Shown here: positions 12,699 to 23,099 of the stretch, piece after piece
How positions within the stretch are numbered: position 1 is the stretch's first letter
Layout: each line of letters opens with the position of its first letter
Source: Bemisia tabaci
Lineage: Eukaryota; Arthropoda; Insecta; Hemiptera; Aleyrodidae
Direction: 5' to 3'
DNA length: 64,000 bases
Assembly (NCBI RefSeq): GCF_918797505.1
Contig: NC_092795.1
Span: forward strand, 7,783,434 to 7,847,433
Position numbers and translations under genes: made by a program
Notes under the pieces: generated by a model
What the model was told of the DNA's origin: nothing
The model's input: the letters and a program-made list of their open reading frames with translations, nothing else
Databases searched by the model: none

Positions 12699-12959
12699 TC
12701 ATACATTGCCGTGATGAGGAGAAACGACGTATGAGCATTTGGGTGTTGCCAAATTCCCCCAAGTAAAAAATTTATTGTGAAGGAAATGTTTGCAAATATT
12801 TCTTTGAAATTTTCGGATATTTTAGACACAGTGACGAACAAAATTACCTGGAAAATTGGAAAAAAAAATGTTTACATCTTCACATAGAATTCATATTTTA
12901 TCAAAGGAAATTTGGCAACGTCTAAAGGTTCATTCGTCGTTTCTGTAGCACGCGGCAGG
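12699..12959. repeat. Family B palindromic MITE
   Basis: Left end TTGCCGTGATGAGGAGAAAC, right end with TTTGGCAACGTCTAAAGGTT and CGCGGCAGG. About 260 bp, the size and layout of the family B copies at 24251 and 56164. Confidence 0.6.
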
Positions 12960-12964
12960 ACGAT

Positions 12965-14270
12965 GAAGAATGAGATATCTCTCTCGTCACAGAACAAACA
13001 ACATGTGCGCCAAGAGAGGATTCAGGACCTTGTCCAAAAACCTTGAAGAAAGAGATCAAGTTTTCCGGAAAATTTTGCCATATTTGAAGATAACATAGGA
13101 TGAAAATATGAAAATTTAAGGGGGATTTCTAGACTTCCGGGAAATGACCCTACAGTTTAAAGAAATGGATATTTTTTTAAAGTTTAGGACATTTTTTGAA
13201 AATTCACGATATTCTCATCACTTTGTGGTAAGATATGTATTCAGACACAACATTTGGCAGAGGGACACTCAAAAATAACTCCTTCATTATTATGTCACGA
13301 GTAAATATTCAAATTCATTTTGTCTGTCGATTAATACGGATTAATTAATTGCTTCTCTCCTGTGCGAGTTTTAGCGAATCATTATCATTTATTAAACTTT
13401 CAATATTTCACGTCAATGAACTTTTCACTCGACCGAAAATTCAAAATTCTGATAATTTTACTCGTTGTGCGCCGAGTGAAATAATTATCAATGTATATAT
13501 TTTCCAAAATTCTCTTGGAAAAATTGATTTTGTTTTTCAAGTATCGTATGTTTCAAGAACCTGCCTTACCGTCAGTTTAGTTATAAGGTCTTATACGGTC
13601 ATACTTAAGTGTCTGAAGTATGAATTTATACTTGTACTGGAATATTGCGCGTAAGCTTTTACAGAGCTTTGCCTAAATAAATAGGGGCTAATATTTTCAC
13701 AGCGCAGATAGCTAAAGTCTTCAAGTTGGCAACTCGAGAGGTCTAAAAGGAAGCCGAATGTCTATTTGATCGAATTAAAAAGGGTCAATGATTGTCATGA
13801 GTTTAATGCTCTATTCCAGCTATCAAATTAGCAAGCGGATTTTTGGATGATATCGGCGCATTTGGAGGGTTGCCAAATCAGAACTGCACTGCTCAAATTT
13901 CACTCTCGATTGAGGATGAATTGTCAAATAATTTTATGATTTGGCAACTAAATACCAATACCGCTTATTCGATGGCTATTTTCGATATCCTCCACTCACA
14001 CAACAAAGACACGACACGCAGTGAATTGATTCAGTTAGAGAGGTCGGACATGAAATTTTTGTCTTTAACTGCAAATTTCTATGCTTATTTCGACACAATT
14101 TAAATTTTGAGGGGTGATTAAACAAGAAAATTTCACGAGGAAACCAATGAAGCTACTTTTAAAATCTCAAAATTGTGTATGAACGGAGTTATAGTTTAGA
14201 GTTTAAAGTTTCCGAATTTTGTCCGACCTCTCCCCTGGTAAAAATTGAATCGACCCCAGAATCGGACTGG
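12965..14270. other. Gene-free stretch
   Basis: Includes an 86-codon open frame (13843-14103) after a possible acceptor CTATTCCAG at about 13819, but no family motif, no matching donor and no partner exon. I do not call it a gene. Otherwise AT-rich sequence with partial MITE remnants. Confidence 0.35.
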
Positions 14271-14394
14271 ACTGCCGTGCTAACGAAAAACGTCATATGA
14301 ACCTTCAGGCGTTGCCAAATTTCCTTTGATAAAATACAAATTTCTTGGTAAATTTATGAATATTTTTCTTCAATTTGTCTACATAATTTGATTC
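14271..14394. repeat. Left half of a family B MITE cut by a family D element
   Basis: ACTGCCGTGCTAACGAAAAA, then the family B interior GCGTTGCCAAATTTCCTTTG, stopping where the family D terminus begins at about 14395. The matching right half is not found after the D element. Confidence 0.5.
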
Positions 14395-15338
14395 TCTAGT
14401 AAAAATTGGCAGTAGAATCTGTGTTCCAAAATACCATAGACCTACAGCCGGCTGTAAGATTTCCAATAGCTTCTATAGCCGGCTACACAATTTCTTATAG
14501 CCTTTTATAGCCGATGGCGATTAAGCAACAGCCAGGCGCTAAAGTGTATGCTAAACGTTACTAATTATGGATGCTAGGAGTTAGTGAGGTTTTGGAATAC
14601 TGCTCTCTTTTTGGGCCGTAGTATCTTGATTTATTTTGCGAGGAAAGCTCCGTACTTTTGATGGATGCCTGCCATTACTAATATACTAGAGCGCCTTCAG
14701 TTTCGTATGATACTGTGCAATACCTCTGGTGTGAAATAGTTGCTTCAAGCGCCGTGGAACGCTGCGATGGGCAGGCGGGCAGCCAGCGCGAAACGCGCAT
14801 TGGCGCCTACAAACCTAACAGGGATACTTCCCGCGTTGTACAATGCGTGAAGTATCCCTGTTAGGTTTGTAGGCGCCAGCGCGTCGCCGCTCCGCTTTGT
14901 GTTACGCTCTAATATTTAATCTGGCGGAGTAAGCGTTATTCAACTCATGATTTTGAAATGTTTGCACATCCTGCATGATTATTCTCGTTTTAATTGATGA
15001 AGAAAAATATGTATTAAAGGAAAATATAACGTGTGTTTTGTAAGTATTAAGGTGGTTCCGTATCAAACTCAATGATTTCCAAAGCACACGAATTTCTACA
15101 CAATTTCTTATAGCCTTTTATAATCGATGGCGAAAAAGGAACAGCCAGGCGATAAAGTGTAAAGCCCGGCGACAGGAACTATAGCTCGGCTGTATAATTC
15201 TTTATCGCTTCATGTAGCCCGGCCGTATGATTTTTCCACTTTCTACAGCCAGCTAAATGATTTGCTGTAGCCTTCTTTAGCCGGCTATAAGAATCCCTAT
15301 GGTATTTTGAAACACAGTATCGCCAATTTTTACCAGGG
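14395..15338. mobile_element. Family D non-autonomous DNA element (copy 1)
   Basis: Terminal inverted repeats GTAAAAATTGGCAGTAGAAT and, inverted, CGCCAATTTTTACCAGGG. Subterminal zones carry many short AGCCGGCTATA-like units in both orientations. The core is a hairpin at 14803-14877. Related copies at 51553-52504 and 59373-59937, and a fragment near 38920-39410. No transposase. Confidence 0.8.
14803..14877. repeat. Core hairpin of family D
   Basis: GGCGCCTACAAACCTAACAG is repeated in inverse after a short loop. The same hairpin is at about 39086-39160 and 52019-52098; a shortened form is in the copy at 59373. Confidence 0.85.
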
Positions 15339-15468
15339 TCCTATTGACTCAATCCTCTGTGCGAAATGACAACGGGAAATCAGCGATTATCTCACATAGA
15401 GCGGCAAGGCTGGAAATATTTATCAGACGTTCTTTTTGATCCAAATGATTTTTTTTTAAATTGAACTA

Positions 15469-15580
15469 TTTCCGCCAAACGGAACTATGTGCATTAAGAC
15501 ATGAGCCCTGAAACCCTTAAGAATATATGCATGCATTACAGGGCTCACGTCACAATGCACATAGTTCCGTTTGGTAGAAA
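15469..15580. repeat. Palindromic MITE, family M (copy 1)
   Basis: Arms contain CCAAACGGAACTATGTGCAT and its inverse. Related sequence lies at 48597-48900, next to a PI-PLC exon. Confidence 0.7.
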
Positions 15581-16290
15581 ATCGTCCAATTGTCATTCCA
15601 ATGCGCCAAAATTTTATCAAGTTAAAAGTTTTTTCTAAAGTTCCTCGCAAGGTCTTTACTCTATCGAACTGAGGAGGGAGAGGGGCCGGTGCGACGGAGT
15701 GAGGGTAGGGCAGCGTTGAGAAGATATGAGCCGGAGAAATATTATAATAATGGAAATAAAAATTACAATGGTATAATTTGATTTATATTCAGTTATACGA
15801 GTTTATCCTTCGACGCAAAATGACAGGTGAAATATTCCGATTCCGAAACCAGCTGAAACGATGGAGGCAAACAATAACAAGGGTATTTCCCTTCCTCGCC
15901 CGAAAGCAAAATGTCAGTAAAATACAAAATTACAATTTTATTCAATCGCGTGGTATGGGCGTCGGAAATTCCGCATCTGCGTGTTACCTAAAATATGGCA
16001 TTATTCGCGAAATATAATAACTTGGCGTACTCTAGACATGAATTATTATTCCGTTCAACAGTCACTTTAGGTGATGAATTTTCACCGATCTTCTAGAGAC
16101 TACTAATAGCTATTAATCGTCATTTTGTAACGTTAAAGGCTTAGAAATATATAAGATAATCCGCATCTCTTATCATCACATATCGATTGTACGCCTCAAA
16201 AACACATATCTCGATTGTGATGTTGAAGAAACTCTGTGATGTTTTGCTTTCATGAAGAATGACCAGTCATATTCCTGCACAAAATTTCTC

Positions 16291-16291
<1 letters not shown>

Positions 16292-16330
<39 letters not shown>
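16292..16330. repeat. Poly(T) tract (39 nt)
   Basis: Uninterrupted T run; source of spurious Phe- or Lys-rich ORFs. No retrotransposon protein is next to it. Confidence 0.9.
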
Positions 16331-16333
<3 letters not shown>

Positions 16334-17149
16334 GTATTCTTTCTTTCACATTCAAGAATATTCAAAATTCTATGCCAAAGAAATGTTCTTAAGAAAAATA
16401 GAAGTAAAAGAAGTTTGGTTTCATGTTCCAACTCGAGCACGAGTATAGGAGGGATTGGAATCGCCCTCAAAGTCTTTGCACGCAACACGCACTACGTTCA
16501 TGAGATGACGGAGACCACCCGGCGTTATGACTGTCATCGGTGGCGTCGCCGGTGACGGTGGTCATCACCATAGAGATCGTCAACCATTCTGCCGTGCTAC
16601 TGTTATGGAAGAACGCCATATGGATCTTCAAGCGGTGCAAAATTTCCTTCGATGAAACAGAATTTTCTCACAAACTTATGAACAGTTTTCTTCCAATTTT
16701 ATAGACAATTTTGTTCGCAATTTTTCTAGAGTTTCTGAAAATTTTTCAGACGAATATTCAAAACTTCCCTCAAAAATAAACAACTCTCTACTCTATGATT
16801 TTCCACTCGTTGAAACTCTATTTTTTGGGAATGTATCATGATTTGGTCATTTTCAGTTTATTATCAGGTCTACAACTGTATCTGAAATTGACCTAAACAT
16901 GGGTTTGAGGGCCGATCTCGACGAAATGTGGATTTTCCGGCATTAATTTGATCGCAAACCCGCGCAAACCAAAGGCAATATTGGCCCTCAGGCTCATGTT
17001 TAGGCTAGTAGCAGCCAGAGAGACCAAAAATGACTAAATTCTGATGCATTCAGTAAAATATGGACCGTCAATGAGGAAAATATTGCAGTGTTGAGGATTT
17101 TCAGAGTATGGGCCTAAAAATGACCCCTATCATCACCCTTTCTTTCAGG

Positions 17150-17480
17150 AGAACATTTTCATCAAATTTTAAAAACTGTAACAATATAAGATGAAATTTG
17201 GCGGCATTGGCACCCCTAGATTTGCGTGGGAGACGTACTACAGGCCTCAGCAACGGCTGTTCCTAGCGCCAAGGGGACGGTCTTCTCCTGCAGTGTTTTC
17301 CCTTAAGAAAGCAGTTTCATCAACTTTTAAAAAAAATTAGCAACATAAGATGGAATTTGGCAGCATTCAGATACCCCTGCAGTGTTTTCCCTCAAGGAAG
17401 CATTTTTATCAAATTTTAAAAAAGAAATTAACAACATAAGATGAAATTTGGCAGCATTCGGATACCCCTGCGGTTTTTTC
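17150..17480. repeat. Degenerate tandem repeat, ~90-bp unit
   Basis: Units starting near 17288, 17377 and 17468 share CTGCAGTGTTTTCCCT, then TTTATCAAATTTTAAAAAA, and AAGATGRAATTTGGCAGCAT. A diverged partial unit precedes them from about 17150. Confidence 0.7.
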
Positions 17481-17529
17481 CCTCAACAAAGAGGCATCAT
17501 GATGCATAATTTTTTTCTTACTTTCACGA

Positions 17530-18065
17530 TGGACGCTTGGCAACACGGCCGCGAGAGAAGCGCGAGGGGAGCCGGGGCCTTTACACTTATCTATCATCAT
17601 TTGTCAACTCATATCTGGTGAACTTAGACCTCGATGCGAGCAAAGCGCTCCACGCGGGTCCCCTGCTCTCTTTTCGACCCCGACTCACTTGCACTTCGTT
17701 CCGACTCCCACTTCCGTTCCCACAACCCAAGCTCCGTTTTTTACCAAACCCCCACGCCTTGCTCCTCGGTGCCCCCGGTTTTTTTTTAAATTTTCGGGTT
17801 TTTTTTTTAATTTTGTGGAAAAATTTTGGTGTCACTATGTTCGACTTTGGGCCGGAAGATCGGAAGTTCCTCCGGCAGCTCGCCCTTGTGGTCCTTTTCT
17901 TCCCCATATCCTACTATTTTGCGCTCATGGCCTTGTAGTGCGTGTGGTATCGCGGGGCTTTGCAATTTTTTTTAAGGAAACTTACTGTTTGCGTGTAAAT
18001 CTTGAGCCCTTTCGAAAATCGTTTAACCTACGAGCAACGCCACTTCCGTGGCGAGTGTTCTAGTG
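17530..18065. promoter_or_regulatory. CpG- and GC-rich stretch, candidate promoter / first exon
   Basis: Far richer in GC and CpG than its surroundings, with no MITE signature. In an AT-rich insect genome such patches often mark a first exon or promoter. It lies 5 kb upstream of the first recognised GPCR exon, which is preceded by a splice acceptor, so it could supply a 5' non-coding exon. This is inference from position and composition only. Confidence 0.3.
17837..17938 (+). CDS. Small ORF, 33 codons, one predicted membrane segment
   Basis: ATG at 17837 opens MFDFGPEDRKFLRQLALVVL, followed by a hydrophobic stretch and a TAG stop. It has a charged N-terminus and a single 20-residue hydrophobic helix, and lies inside the CpG-rich patch. 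I do not recognise it. It could be a micropeptide, an upstream ORF in a 5' leader, or a coding first exon leaving through the GTAGTG that overlaps its stop. It could also be chance. Confidence 0.25.
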   Translation: MFDFGPEDRKFLRQLALVVLFFPISYYFALMAL

Positions 18066-18230
18066 TGAAAGCCGCAACACCGGATCTCACGTTGATAGAT
18101 CATATTTTCAGCTTCTGTTAAAAGTTAGTCTTTTGCGTTTTTTCCCCTTTTGTAGCAAAAATCCCAAAAATTGCTTCTTTTTGGTCACTCAGTCCCAGGG
18201 ATCTATGGAATGAGACTATAATGACTCCTG

Positions 18231-18480
18231 GACCGCGTTTAGCGGAAAAGAACCAAGCCACATGAGCTATTGCCAAATTTAAATGGGCAATTAAATATTT
18301 TACAAGAGAGCGTTTGTGCAGATTCCATTGAAATTTTTAAGAAATTTGCTTCGTACTATGTGGAAAATCCACTAAAATTTGCAAAAAAATCCGCAGAGCT
18401 ATTTTCATGTAAAAATACAATTGCCCGGTTAAATTTGGCAATTGATGATGTGGCTTGGTTCCTTTCTGCTTAACGCGGTC
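18231..18480. repeat. Palindromic MITE, family O
   Basis: Ends GACCGCGTTTAGCGGAAAAG and, inverted, TTTCTGCTTAACGCGGTC. Arms of about 65 bp also share AACCAAGCCACAT and TTGCCAAATTTAA. The 67-codon ORF across it is a by-product. Confidence 0.8.
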
Positions 18481-18499
18481 TCTCTTGCGGTGAGGAGGC

Positions 18500-20250
18500 C
18501 TTTGTTATTCATTGCGGTTATGCATAAAAGACACCGTTGTTTTTTACCATCGGTGTATTTTTATTACCTTTGGTGCAGATTTTTATTGTTTCTAGACGTC
18601 CATTTCTAACGCGAGGCTCGGATCGAAAATCGAAAGACTGCAAAAATCTGCACCGAGAGTAATCAAAAGCACATCAGTGACTGTACAGATTAGCTTCGGT
18701 TCAAAGCTGGTTTTGTCGATACAGCAATGCAACGTTCACATTTATGGCACATGTACAGGACACATGTATTTCAATGCCAAAGTGTGAAATTTGCTATACT
18801 TGATCACGAAAACAATGGTTGATCTCAGGTTAAACATTTCACCTGAGGTGTATATCATTCTAAAGTATCATTTTAGCCGAATGTTACCAACGTCCTCAAG
18901 TTTCCCATAAAGAGGCCAAAAAATCCCTTTCAAGAGGCTTGTTTTTTGATGTGGTCAAAGCCGAGTAGATAAAATTAGCCAATAACAGCTAATGTTTTAC
19001 CTCCTGCACTGTAAAATGCATGCACTCGTTTCATTCTCTCCTTTCTGTGCGTGTTTCCGTTTTAGCGTATTTCTGAAACCCATAAAATTAACAATTTTCC
19101 CAGTAATAATCCATCAACGGAAATTAAACCAGCCATTTTTTTAAAATCTGCAGGCACCTGATTTTACTAAGTTGAGAAGAGAATGGGTAAAATTTCTGGA
19201 AATTCGGTAAAATAATCGAGAATTTCCAGTGATCGATAACAATAGAGAAAGTTGTTGACATTACTGTGGGTTTAATTCTCCACGTAGATTGACAGTATTA
19301 GAGTTTGTGATAGGTAAAGGTGCTAAGAAAAAAGAAGAAAGGGTGCATAGGAAATTTCCTTATCACACTACACAGATAACACGTAATCACAGACTGCAAA
19401 GAAATTGTACACGTGGTGTGCCGCGCCGTATCAGTATGTAGCGAAAAATGTTTTTTGAGAAAATTTACGTGGTAGCTCGAAGTTTAAAGGCCTTATGAAG
19501 ACTTTCACGGAGTATACACTCCTGATTCCTAAAAATACTAGACTACCTTTTTGGTCAATCACCTCTCATGCTTTATGTTTTTGATAGAATACTGGGTGTT
19601 TTTCTAAGTTTACATTTTGTGAATTTATTCTTAATGATCAATGGGTAATTCACAAAAAGTTTGAAGGCATTATTTGATCTAGTTTTTGTTGAAAAAAAAA
19701 AGAAAATTGGAGAGAAAATAGGGTAGCGTTCAATGGAGTCAGGCTGATTCCGCTTCAGTTAGTCCAATTCAATCAATTGGTGTATACCTTTAAGGAGAGA
19801 CCAAAAAGTGTCAGATTTTGTGTAAAGCTTCGACAGATTCTGAGCTTTTTAGGAAGATTTTATCCCTCAAGACTCAGTCTCTATTATAACCTTTTTTGCA
19901 TTTAACAGTTGTAGGCAGGACCCGGATGGTATTGGCTATGTCCAAGAGGTGGTCCCAGCGTCCGGCATTTGAAGGATTCAGTCTCTTGGTTCCTTGCGTT
20001 CAAGACCGTGTTCGATATTCACGCCTTCTAGCGGGAGTTTGTGCGAAACCGTGTTGTGACCAACTAAACATTCACAAACCCAGGTCGTCAATGACACCTT
20101 GCTGTGACCTCAAATTCAACTAATACCGCAGCACCATAGTTCCCAGCTCCTGTCCATGATCATATGATACGGTAAGCCAGTAGATCTGCAATGTTATTTT
20201 TTGAAAAGAGGTCATTCCTTTATCTAATGAGGATATTAATTAATATGCAC
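18500..20250. other. Gene-free stretch
   Basis: No exon I can support. A 75-codon open frame at 19896-20123 follows a plausible acceptor (ATTTAACAG) but has no family features and no partner exon. Confidence 0.35.
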
Positions 20251-20257
20251 GGAGAAA

Positions 20258-20592
20258 AAAACTTCGTGCGTCGGACCCGAAGTTTAGGTCATATGGATCT
20301 CTGAAGTTTCCGGATTGAGCATCTGAACACTTTAGGTCCAGCTGCTGAGGTTTGGATTACACATCTGAAACTTCAGCTCTTACATCTGAAGTACTTCGGT
20401 TTTCACGTCCGAAAAACTTCGGTTCTCACAACCGAAAAACTTCGGTACTTCAGATGTAAGAACTGAAGTTTCAGATGTGTGATCCGAACCTCGGCAGCTA
20501 GACCTAAAGTGTTCAGATGCTCAATCCGAAAACTTCAGAGATCCATATGACCTGAACTTCGGGTCTCACGCACGAGATTTTTTTTCTCCGTG
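20258..20592. repeat. Palindromic MITE, family E (copy 1)
   Basis: 335-bp near-perfect inverted repeat. Ends CACGGAGAAAAAAACTTCGT and, inverted, TTTTTTTCTCCGTG. The arms carry many CCGAAGT / ACTTCGG units. Other copies at 38254-38505 and 45765-46045. The CACGG..CCGTG ends resemble those of family C. Confidence 0.85.
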
Positions 20593-21470
20593 CGCAAATA
20601 GTGAAAAAGGATGACGGTTAGGCGAATCCATAGAGAAATAGTCCACCCAGGGGGAGGGGGGTTGGTGTCCTCTTCTTAAAAGAACTGAAATGGGGGAAGC
20701 AAAACTTAAAGAAATACCTTATCTAAATCTTGTATTCTCGTACATAAGAGGAAATTTGATTAATCGACGGTTTTCTGCCTGTTCGTCATTCTAATAATTG
20801 TGGCAATCTACAATCGCCTTCAATATTATTGGAAGAAATCCCAATGAAATTTATGTCTTTCTCTTGATTCTTCTTCTTGTAGGGGGTTTAATGATAATCA
20901 CGGTCCCGGGTCTTTGCTTCCTTCGATAGTGAAAGTTGAAAGTTTCGAAAGGGTGGGCCCTAAAATCTCTGCACAGAGTTTACACAATCTTACAAGAGTT
21001 TGAACATACCAGAAAGTAAACATATTAAGACTCTTCTGAATAAGCCAAAAAAATTGAGAGTATAATCAAAGAAGAAAAATCTATGTCTCTGTTCCAATGA
21101 AGTACTCCTGATGTGAAAATGCAGAACTTCTTTACCGCGAAAATCAAGGGCATGGTGAACAAGTTCTATGCAAAAATAGAACTTTAGACGGAGCACGGTT
21201 CAAAGGGAGAGAAAATAAATATTGCATTACGCGGGGAATGAGTGACACCCCAGATGGAGGCTCATTACTTCAGAAATTAGACAGACCTGCATTGATGTTG
21301 CGTGTGACACCATGCCCCTTCCCTGTTCCCCCATTCTTCATGCCCATCATCCTTAGTCTGCTAATCAAACCAACTCGCCCTCACACGGTTTCAGCGCTCC
21401 CTGCTCTACGATACATCATACAATAAAATTAATAGGAACTAAATTCTCGGGGACTGCAGCAAAGTTCATA

Positions 21471-21698
21471 CAGGGTGATCCAACGGTTCTGCACCACCCC
21501 TGTAACTCCTGGGGTTTTTGCCCCATGCCAGGGTAATCCCCGTAATTTATTTTGTTTTTTTAATGGGGGGGGGGTATACTAAAAGTCACTCCATTCAACC
21601 TAGGATTACTCTTAAAATTTCGAGTCTCTGAATCAATTTGTTCAAAGGTTACTCGGGAAATACCCGAGGCGGATGGGGCGGACTTTTGGATCACCCTG
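21471..21698. mobile_element. Tc1/mariner-like MITE (228 bp)
   Basis: Ends CAGGGTGATCCAA and, inverted, TTGGATCACCCTG, with TA on each side (21469-21470 and 21699-21700), the target of the IS630/Tc1/mariner superfamily. A short non-coding interior with a G run. Confidence 0.75.
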
Positions 21699-21709
21699 TA
21701 TTATAGCTG

Positions 21710-23010
21710 CATGGAAGACGAGGGCCTACACGAATGGTCATAAAAAAAATGCAAGCGATGTCTATAGATAAGCTAAATTGAATAATTTCAATGTTTTTCT
21801 TCTGTATATCGATAGCCCAAGTGCGAAATCAGGTATCTTCGTTTGCGACATTGCAGACTCCCTATCATACTTATTTTCTTTTTCTTTGGAATACATGTCA
21901 TAATGTCTAAAATTTGATTTTTAAATGCAAATTGAGAACGGCATGGAATTTATTTCTGGTTCGATGCTGCGATGGCGTCCAGAATCACTATCAAAACAAA
22001 TGTATTTACATAAAATTTGTGAAAGAACGATGTTTGACGTCGTGTAAATAATGCTATTCACGTCAGACGCCTCAATTACAAATCTCTGATAAGTTATCAG
22101 AAGATGTGAGAAAAAATTTCATCGATTGTCATTCATAGCAAGTGACTAGAGCTTTTTTATGATACATTATGAATGTGTAGAAAAATATTTTCGTAAGAAT
22201 CCAATTTAGGAGCACCACTTTTTTTTCTTCTTTCAAAAGAATACTCAAACCAAGGTTGAAAAGCGAATTTAAATTTAAGAATAACAACATTTTTGAGTTA
22301 CTGCACAGCACATCTATAAAGATGAATTGACCCTCACATTTGATTGTTCATAAACTAAAGATGTTACGATTAAACGAGGGTGTCACTAAGAGTAAAATTG
22401 TAATTTCAGGTTAAGAAAGTTAATTGATATTAAGTAATACTTTACACCTCAGTCCTCATTATCCCAAAAGAAATAACTTCCTTAAATTTTTTTAAGTTTT
22501 TATATCAATTTTAAAAGATCCCCCTTATTTCCTCAAAAGCTGACAGAATTTACGCGTGCAAATCAGGCTGAAGGGTTGACGAACAAAATCGAAGTGCGCC
22601 TTCAATTTTTCGTGTAAGCAACACAGACATCCCGAAAGCACGAATAGTTGCATCAAGGCCACTGAAAATAATGTTCTGTCCGATGAACTGAGCGTTCGGT
22701 GTTCCATAACACTCGGACTATTCGATTTGTCAACACGAACTGTGGCAGTTCAGTGAAGTGATGAGCATAGTCAGTCATATGAACCGATTTTTCGGTTTGT
22801 AGGTTACAAAATTCGGTTTGATGAACCAAATAGATGGGGTGATATGGAACACCGAACATTCGGTTCATAAGACTGAACTTTGTTTTCCTATGGAGATTTA
22901 TAAATTAAGTACACTTTGAATTTGTGAATTTATAACTTCAAACATAATATGGGTTAGTTTAAACCTTCACTTTAACGTGTCACTATAAAATCATCTATTT
23001 CTCTGTTTTC
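21710..23010. other. Gene-free stretch upstream of the GPCR
   Basis: No exon recognised. Around 22690-22875 the motif GAACCGAA / TTCGGTT recurs in both orientations, suggesting a decayed inverted repeat. A non-coding first GPCR exon may lie here or further upstream. Confidence 0.35.
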
Positions 23011-23022
23011 CTTTAGGAAATA

Positions 23023-23099
23023 ATGGGTGTGTTAAGTGACAAAGAGATATTATGGATCATCGGGCACGAAGACGCTTTAATTGAAGATGAACCTATCGT
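23023..23099 (+). CDS. GPCR exon 1 (candidate start)
   Basis: Follows acceptor TTTCCTTTAG; ATG opens MGVLSDKEILWIIGHEDALI. Donor GTAAGT. Short acidic extracellular N-terminus; a longer N-terminus from an upstream exon cannot be excluded. Confidence 0.7.

Noticed and set aside
13843..14103. 86-codon ORF after a possible splice acceptor
   Set aside because: No recognisable domain, no matching donor or partner exon, and repeat-like surroundings.
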